Source: Microbacterium sp. YJN-G (GTDB taxonomy: Bacteria; Actinomycetota; Actinomycetes; Actinomycetales; Microbacteriaceae). From it: a stretch of DNA of 64,000 nucleotides. Positions 59,537 to 64,000 of this stretch are shown piece after piece. The stretch spans positions 1 through 64,000 of the forward strand of contig NZ_CP060402.1 in NCBI RefSeq assembly GCF_015040615.1. Direction: 5' to 3'. The notes below the pieces were generated by a model, which saw only the letters and a list, made by a program, of their open reading frames with translations, made no database searches and was not told the DNA's origin. Each line of letters starts with the position of its first letter. The first letter of the stretch is position 1. Position numbers and translations under genes: made by a program.

Positions 59537-60571
59537 ATGGCTTTCGAATGGAACTCGTGGATCGGAACCATCGCCCTGATCGCCCTCGCGGTCGTGCTCG
59601 CCGCCGCCGCGGTGCTGGTGACGCAGCTGATCGCCTCGCTCGTGGCGCGCCGCGTGCCCTGGGTGCGCGACCTGGCCCACCGGGTGCGCAACGCCCTGTG
59701 GGTGAGCGCGGTCGTCGTGGCGGTGTGGATCGCCTGCGCGCTCACCGGCCCCGGCGAAGAGGGATGGTGGCCGGTCGTCTCGCGGCTGTTCCTCATCGTC
59801 ACGATCATGGCCGGCGCCTGGCTGCTCGCCGCGTTCGTCTCGTTCGGCTTCGAGTCGATGATGTCGCGCGAGCACGGCCTGCTCATCGGTGCGGAAGGAC
59901 GCCGGCGCCGGACGCAGCTGCTCGTCATCCACCGCCTCGCGCTCGTGATCATCGGCGTCATCGCGGTCGGCGCGGCGCTGTTCAGCTTCCCCGAGATGCG
60001 CGCGGTCGGCACCAGCATCCTCGCCTCCGCCGGAATCGTCAGCATCATCGCCGGCCTCGCGGCGCAGTCGATCCTCGGCAACCTCATCGCCGGCATCCAG
60101 ATCGCCTTCACCGACGCGATCCGGGTCGGCGACGTCGTCGTCATCGAGGGCGAATGGGGGCGGATCGGCGAGATCAACCTGTCGTACGTCGTCGTCTACA
60201 TCTGGGACGAACGCCGCCTCGTGCTGCCGTGCAGCTACTTCACCACCAACCCGATCGAGACGTGGACGCGTCGCTCGGACCTCATCCTCGGCACCGTGTA
60301 CATGGACCTCGACTGGCGGGTGCCGATGGATGCCGTGCGCGAGCGCTTCCAGCAGCTCATCGAGGCGTCGCCGGCCTGGGACCGCCGCAGCTCCAGCGTC
60401 GCGGTGACGGATGCCCAGGGCGGCCACGTCACCGTGCGCTTCGTGATGTCCGCGAAGGACTCGGACGACCAGTGGACGCTGCGCTGCGACGTGCGCGAGG
60501 GCATCATGACCTGGCTGCAGCAGGAGCACCCGGAGGCGCTGCCGCGCACCCGGGTGACGATGGGGGAGTGA
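59537..60571 (+). CDS. MscS-family mechanosensitive channel protein
   Basis: A 344-residue inner-membrane protein: four hydrophobic helices in the first 190 residues, the pore helix segment with GIVSIIAGLAAQSILGNLIAGIQ split by small residues, then the cytoplasmic MscS beta domain (VVIEGEWGRIGEINLSYVVV) and C-terminal alpha/beta part. It would open under membrane tension to release solutes. ATG 59537 has GGGTGGGG upstream. Monocistronic. Confidence 0.9.
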   Translation: MAFEWNSWIGTIALIALAVVLAAAAVLVTQLIASLVARRVPWVRDLAHRVRNALWVSAVVVAVWIACALTGPGEEGWWPVVSRLFLIVTIMAGAWLLAAFVSFGFESMMSREHGLLIGAEGRRRRTQLLVIHRLALVIIGVIAVGAALFSFPEMRAVGTSILASAGIVSIIAGLAAQSILGNLIAGIQIAFTDAIRVGDVVVIEGEWGRIGEINLSYVVVYIWDERRLVLPCSYFTTNPIETWTRRSDLILGTVYMDLDWRVPMDAVRERFQQLIEASPAWDRRSSSVAVTDAQGGHVTVRFVMSAKDSDDQWTLRCDVREGIMTWLQQEHPEALPRTRVTMGE

Positions 60572-60583
60572 GCTGACAGGTGT

Positions 60584-60610
60584 GGGTTGCTGAGCCTGTC
60601 GAAGCACCCG
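60584..60610. repeat. Intergenic repeat, variant 1
   Basis: Contains CTGAGCCTGTCGAAG, a short palindrome-like repeat of a type I recall in gaps of related Microbacteriaceae genomes. It is related to the two longer copies at 60621 and 60674 when read in reverse. Confidence 0.5.
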
Positions 60611-60620
60611 TCCCGAACCC

Positions 60621-60656
60621 GCTGGGGCCCTTCGAGAGCCTCAGGGACCCAGCGGG
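60621..60656. repeat. Intergenic 36-bp repeat, copy 1
   Basis: Starts GCTGGGGCCCTTCGAGAGCC and ends CCCAGCGGG. It is nearly self-complementary (GCTGGG with CCCAGC) and repeated at 60674-60709 with a single change (G to A). Confidence 0.75.
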
Positions 60657-60673
60657 GCGAGCGTGCTTGCGAT

Positions 60674-60709
60674 GCTGGGGCCCTTCGAGAACCTCAGGGA
60701 CCCAGCGGG
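60674..60709. repeat. Intergenic 36-bp repeat, copy 2
   Basis: Second copy of the element at 60621-60656, 17 bp after the first ends. The pair lies between the convergent MscS and DUF503 genes and may act as a terminator or as a mobile REP-like element. Confidence 0.75.
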
Positions 60710-60725
60710 CTTAGGGGCCCAGCAG

Positions 60726-61022
60726 TCAGTCGTCGCTGGAGTGCAGGCCGCGGCGGGCGGAGAGCACGGTGACCTCGGGATGCCCGTCGACCAGCATCCG
60801 CTCGGCCTCGTCGAGCACGTCGCGCACGTGCGAGGCGTGCGTGGCGACCACCGACACCCCGATCGCGGTGCGGCGATGCAGATCCTGCGCGCCGACCTCG
60901 GCGGCGGACGCCTCGGTGCGCCGGGCGAGCTCCGAGATGATGGGCCGGATCACACTCCGCTTCTGCTTGAGCGAGTGCACGTCGCCCAGCAGCACATCGA
61001 ACTCGATCCAGCCGATCCACAC
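60726..61022 (-). CDS. DUF503 (YlxP-like) protein
   Basis: A 98-residue protein of the DUF503 family: WIGWIEFDVLLGDVHSLKQK and KRSVIRPIISELARR are diagnostic. Family members sit in ribosome-assembly gene sets in other bacteria but have no proven activity. I chose GTG 61022 because the family normally starts with MWIGWIEF; the longer frame from 61067 is possible. No ribosome site is obvious. Confidence 0.8.
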   Translation of the reverse strand: MWIGWIEFDVLLGDVHSLKQKRSVIRPIISELARRTEASAAEVGAQDLHRRTAIGVSVVATHASHVRDVLDEAERMLVDGHPEVTVLSARRGLHSSDD

Positions 61023-61091
61023 GTCGTCAGTCTCGCACCGCTCCACCAGCCACACCAGCGCGGCCACATCAGCGCCGGGCCACGCCCGCTG

Positions 61092-61766
61092 TCACACCAG
61101 CGCGGGCAGCTCCTCGCGGCGATCCTGGAACGCGATGGTCGCGAACACCCCGATCAGCAGCACCAGCTCGAAGGCGTTCGTGATCGCCCCGCTCGGCACC
61201 GGCACGGGGACGGCGCTGCCGACGATGAGCACGAGCGTCGCCAGCGTCAGCCACGCCCACCGCTGACGCACCCACGCGCACACCCCGGCGACGAGCAGCG
61301 CGACGGCGACGACCAGCACCATGAGCGGTGGGCCCTCGGGAGCGTTCGCGTTCGCGTAACTGAGCGCACCATATTCGTGCTCGGGCACCAGTCTCATCGG
61401 CGCGGCGCCGACGACGATCTCGTAAACCATCAGCGCCAGCGTGACCACAGCCGCCGCGAGCACCGCCCACACGTTCGCCAGCCAGCGGATGCCGCTGCGC
61501 GCCATCACATGCCAGGCGACCATGACCAGCAGCGGAGTGAGCAGCGCGTGCAGCCAGTAGCGCGCGCCGTTCAGCGCCTGCAGGACGCCGCCCTCGCCGA
61601 TGAGCGCTCCGATGCTCAGCACGGCGTTGTCGTAGACGAGCCCCAACACCACGAGCAGCGCCAGATCGCTGACGATCAGCTCGCCGCGGCGCACCGCGAT
61701 GGCGATTCCCCAGAGAAGCAGTCCGAAGTGCGCGGCCGCGAAGAACAGGAACAGTACCGAGTCCAT
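61092..61766 (-). CDS. Polytopic membrane protein, hypothetical
   Basis: A 224-residue protein with about seven hydrophobic segments and short loops, no signal peptide and no family I can name. TGGGAGGCCACC before ATG 61766 is a good ribosome site. It is in the same direction as the RNase H gene upstream and DUF503 downstream but separated by gaps of 70-85 bp. Function unknown. Confidence 0.65.
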   Translation of the reverse strand: MDSVLFLFFAAAHFGLLLWGIAIAVRRGELIVSDLALLVVLGLVYDNAVLSIGALIGEGGVLQALNGARYWLHALLTPLLVMVAWHVMARSGIRWLANVWAVLAAAVVTLALMVYEIVVGAAPMRLVPEHEYGALSYANANAPEGPPLMVLVVAVALLVAGVCAWVRQRWAWLTLATLVLIVGSAVPVPVPSGAITNAFELVLLIGVFATIAFQDRREELPALV

Positions 61767-61851
61767 GGTGGCCTCCCACTCGCAGACGTTGCCGTGGGAT
61801 TGCGCCGGTGACCAGGGGGTTGCGCTGGGCCGCTGTGATCTGGGAGTGCGC

Positions 61852-62616
61852 TCAGATCAGGCGGCGCAGCGCCTCCTCCAGCGAGACGCCCTGCGCCTCG
61901 GCACGGTCGCGCAAGCGGGCGTGCTCGGCGGCGGTGAGAGAGATGCGCAGATCGACGGGAGCGGATACCGTGGCATCATCCAGCCCGTCGAGCAGATCGG
62001 ATGCCTCCGCCCAGAGCGTCGCCGGCGCGGCAGCGCGCGGCGCAGCGCCATCGGATGACCCCGCACCCTCGGATGACCCCGAACCACCGGATGCCGCACC
62101 GGACTCGGCCTGCACAGCCATCGCCCCGGCCAGCACCGCCCCGCCGTCGGATGCCGACGAGAACCCGGGTCCGCGGCGCGGCTCCTGCTTCTGCTGATAT
62201 GCCTTGGCGGCGCTGTTCGCCCGCTCGTCGGCGGCCTCGTTGAGCGGGTGCCCGGCGTGCCCCTTCACCCAGGAGAACTCCACGTCGCGCCCGCGCAGCG
62301 CCTCGTCGATGCCCTCGAGCAGTTCGCGGTTCAGCACGGGCCCGCCGTCGGACTTGCGCCACCCGCGGCGCTTCCATCCCGGCATCCACTTGGTCACCGA
62401 ATCGATCACGTACCGGCTGTCGCATTCGATGATGAGCTTCTCGTCGATGCCCGCGGTGGCCCGCAGCAGTTCGAGCACCGCCTGCAGCTCGCCCTGGTTG
62501 TTCGTGCCGTGCGGCGATCCGCCGGCCGCCCAGCGGTCGTCGTCGATGTACCAGGCCCAGCCGTTCGGCCCGGGGTTGCCGAGGGCGGAGCCGTCTGCGG
62601 CGGCGGTGATCGTCAT
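61852..62616 (-). CDS. rnhA: Ribonuclease H with C-terminal extension
   Basis: An RNase HI core of 140 residues that cleaves RNA in RNA-DNA hybrids. All four catalytic acids are present: Asp8 (AAADGSALG), Glu43 (NNQGELQAV), Asp66 (IECDSRYV) and Asp130 (NEAADERAN). Usual enzymes stop near residue 150. Here an Ala/Gly/Ser linker (150-215) leads to a segment like a ribbon-helix-helix or coiled helix (217-254; PVDLRISLTAAEHARLRDRA). It diverges from a small membrane gene by 55 bp. Confidence 0.88.
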   Translation of the reverse strand: MTITAAADGSALGNPGPNGWAWYIDDDRWAAGGSPHGTNNQGELQAVLELLRATAGIDEKLIIECDSRYVIDSVTKWMPGWKRRGWRKSDGGPVLNRELLEGIDEALRGRDVEFSWVKGHAGHPLNEAADERANSAAKAYQQKQEPRRGPGFSSASDGGAVLAGAMAVQAESGAASGGSGSSEGAGSSDGAAPRAAAPATLWAEASDLLDGLDDATVSAPVDLRISLTAAEHARLRDRAEAQGVSLEEALRRLI

Positions 62617-62671
62617 CCCTCCACCGTACGGCGTCGGGGCGACACCGCCGGGCAGTGGGTATCGTCAAGGG

Positions 62672-63166
62672 GTGTCCTCGTTCGCCGTGAAGGCCGTGAT
62701 CATCGTCATCGTGATCGCGCTGATCGGCGTGCTCATCGCGCGGGCATTCCGACGGGTGCGGCCCGGTGCCGCCGGCACGACAAGGCAGCGGATGCCGTTG
62801 CTGTTCGCCCTCGCCGGAGCCGTGCTGCTCGCGATCGGATTCGTCCTCGCCCTGGCGTCGTTCACGTCACGCTACACGGCCGACCTGCTGCCCGCGCGCA
62901 TCGCGGCGGTCGTCGCCTTCGCCGCCGGTGTCGTCGTGCTGCTCGCATACCGCAACTGGTACGTCGAGACGGGGATGGATGCCGTGCGCTTCCGCACGAT
63001 CACCGGCCGGGAGAAGCAGATCGCCTACCGCGACATCGTCTCTCGCGAGACGGTGCGCTTCCTCGGGCGCCCGCGTGTGGTGGTGCGCTCCCGCGACGGG
63101 GTCACCCTGCGGGTCGACGCGCGACGGTACGACCTCGCACGCGTGGTCACTGCCAGTCGCGGCTGA
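62672..63166 (+). CDS. Membrane protein, hypothetical
   Basis: A 164-residue protein with three hydrophobic helices (about 4-24, 43-66 and 76-92) and a C-terminal soluble PH-like region (YRDIVSRETVRFLGRPRVVVRSRDG). AAGGG before GTG 62672 is a modest ribosome site. It diverges from the RNase H gene. Function unknown. Confidence 0.65.
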   Translation: MSSFAVKAVIIVIVIALIGVLIARAFRRVRPGAAGTTRQRMPLLFALAGAVLLAIGFVLALASFTSRYTADLLPARIAAVVAFAAGVVVLLAYRNWYVETGMDAVRFRTITGREKQIAYRDIVSRETVRFLGRPRVVVRSRDGVTLRVDARRYDLARVVTASRG

Positions 63167-63171
63167 CGCGC

Positions 63172-63447
63172 CTACTCGGCGCTGTCGGCGTCCGCGCCGG
63201 CAGAGTCGGCGTCGGCATCCGCATCGGCATCCGGGCCGGTATCGCCGTCGGTGACGTCCGCCGCCTCAGGGGCGGGCGGCGCGACGGGGAAGACCACCGT
63301 GGTGTACTTCGCGGTGAGGCCGACATCCATCAGGTCGAGCGAGGGCGCCTCGTCCAGGCGCTCGGCGACGTCGTGCTCGTCGAGCGGTTCGCCGGGCAGC
63401 GCCGCCCAGGCACTCGGCTCCTGCTGCTTCTGGCTGAACAGTCCCAT
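63172..63447 (-). CDS. Small acidic protein, hypothetical
   Basis: A 91-residue protein with a Pro/Ala-rich middle and an Asp-Ala repeat tail. The N-terminal half (MGLFSQKQQEPSAWAALPGE) is uniform and charged with no known domain. Its stop is five bases from the end of the convergent membrane gene. Function unknown. Confidence 0.55.
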   Translation of the reverse strand: MGLFSQKQQEPSAWAALPGEPLDEHDVAERLDEAPSLDLMDVGLTAKYTTVVFPVAPPAPEAADVTDGDTGPDADADADADSAGADADSAE

Positions 63448-63481
63448 GCACCCATTGTCACGCCATCGACGTGATCGCGGG

Positions 63482-64000
63482 TCAGAAGTCCGCGATCACG
63501 AGCTTCTTCATGTTCAGCATCCGCTCGTACGCACCCGGCCTCGCCATCAGCTCACCCATGTTCTCGGGCACGATCTGCCAGCTGATGCCGTACCGATCCA
63601 CCAGCCAGCCGCACTGCTCGGCCTCGGGCACCGCCGACAGCGCCTCCCAGAGACGGTCGATCTCGGCCTGTTCCCTGCAGCGGACCTCGAGCGAGACGCC
63701 CGGCGTGAAGCCGAACTCGTGCTCGACATTCGAGTCCATCATCGAGAACCACTGGTCGCCGACGTGGAACTCACCGAACATCACACTGCCGGCGCCCGCC
63801 GTGCCGGTGCGCTGCGGGTAGGCGATGACCGTTCCGATCGCGGCGTCGTCGAGCAGCGACGTGTAGAACTCCACGGCCTCGCGAGCCTGATCCTGCACGT
63901 CGCCCGAGAACATCAGCTGCGTGATCACGAACGGACGCGGATCGCCCTTCGGATCCGTCAGCATCAGCTGCCAGCTCACGCCGTAGCGGTCCTGCACCCA
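63482..64000 (-). CDS. PhnB-like VOC-family protein, cut by the window edge
   Basis: At least 172 residues of a vicinal-oxygen-chelate protein of the PhnB/glyoxalase-like type, with two repeats each ending in DRYGVSWQL or DRYGISWQI. The start lies beyond base 64000, since the reading frame is open and the first visible residues are inside the first repeat. Such proteins often have resistance-related or unknown roles. The gene runs leftward and ends next to the acidic gene. Confidence 0.8.
   Translation of the reverse strand, partial: WVQDRYGVSWQLMLTDPKGDPRPFVITQLMFSGDVQDQAREAVEFYTSLLDDAAIGTVIAYPQRTGTAGAGSVMFGEFHVGDQWFSMMDSNVEHEFGFTPGVSLEVRCREQAEIDRLWEALSAVPEAEQCGWLVDRYGISWQIVPENMGELMARPGAYERMLNMKKLVIADF

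Noticed and set aside
1..64000. tRNA, rRNA, CRISPR array, prophage or insertion sequence
   Set aside because: No cloverleaf sequences, rRNA stretches, regularly spaced repeats, integrase or transposase genes were seen in the window.

Overview
The window is high-GC DNA whose codons almost always end in G or C, with GTG starts, stop/start overlaps of the GTGA and ATGA type, and pantothenate, SulP and PadR/ArsR genes typical of Actinobacteria. Overall it resembles a Microbacterium-like member of the Microbacteriaceae. That assignment is inference from style and gene content. I see no rRNA, tRNA, CRISPR array or insertion sequence.

Bases 1-21775 form a catabolic region, probably for a substituted phenol or other aromatic compound. 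It holds an aldehyde dehydrogenase, a LysR regulator, an FAD ring hydroxylase, a two-domain extradiol dioxygenase with its metal ligands intact, an old-yellow-enzyme reductase and an EthD-like protein. These are followed by a complete sugar-type ABC importer, an AraC regulator, a vanillyl-alcohol-oxidase-type flavoenzyme, a short-chain dehydrogenase, two fumarylacetoacetate-hydrolase-family proteins, a cupin, an acetoacetate-CoA ligase and a TetR regulator. A 21-bp motif lies in front of the hydroxylase, between the two divergent transporter units, in front of the first hydrolase and in front of the TetR gene. It looks like the operator of one local regulon, probably TetR-controlled.

Bases 22000-24270 hold small membrane and hypothetical genes. 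One is a broken gene remnant, and another membrane gene contains two compensating frame changes.

Bases 24269-46326 are a defence island. Its core is a leftward cluster starting from one promoter: a NYN nuclease, an HTH/N6-methylase/half-specificity fusion with an altered catalytic motif, two tandem HsdM proteins, HsdS and HsdR. Downstream follow a GmrSD-like DUF262 protein, an Mrr-like nuclease and a NERD protein. A NERD-helicase is transcribed divergently from this cluster. Further right lie a frameshifted ADP-ribosylglycohydrolase with a divergent NrtR-like NUDIX regulator, and a second GmrSD-like protein that ends in a RAMA-like domain.

Bases 46473-64000 are mostly chromosomal. They contain a SulP transporter; an MNT/HEPN toxin-antitoxin pair whose antitoxin carries a Phd-like domain; a pantothenate operon (Rossmann/DUF2520 protein, panC, panD, panB); VapBC; PadR and an AarF/UbiB kinase; and an ArsR/SRPBCC pair with a leaderless promoter. 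The end of the window holds MscS, DUF503, membrane proteins, an RNase H with a C-terminal extension, and a VOC protein cut by the window edge.
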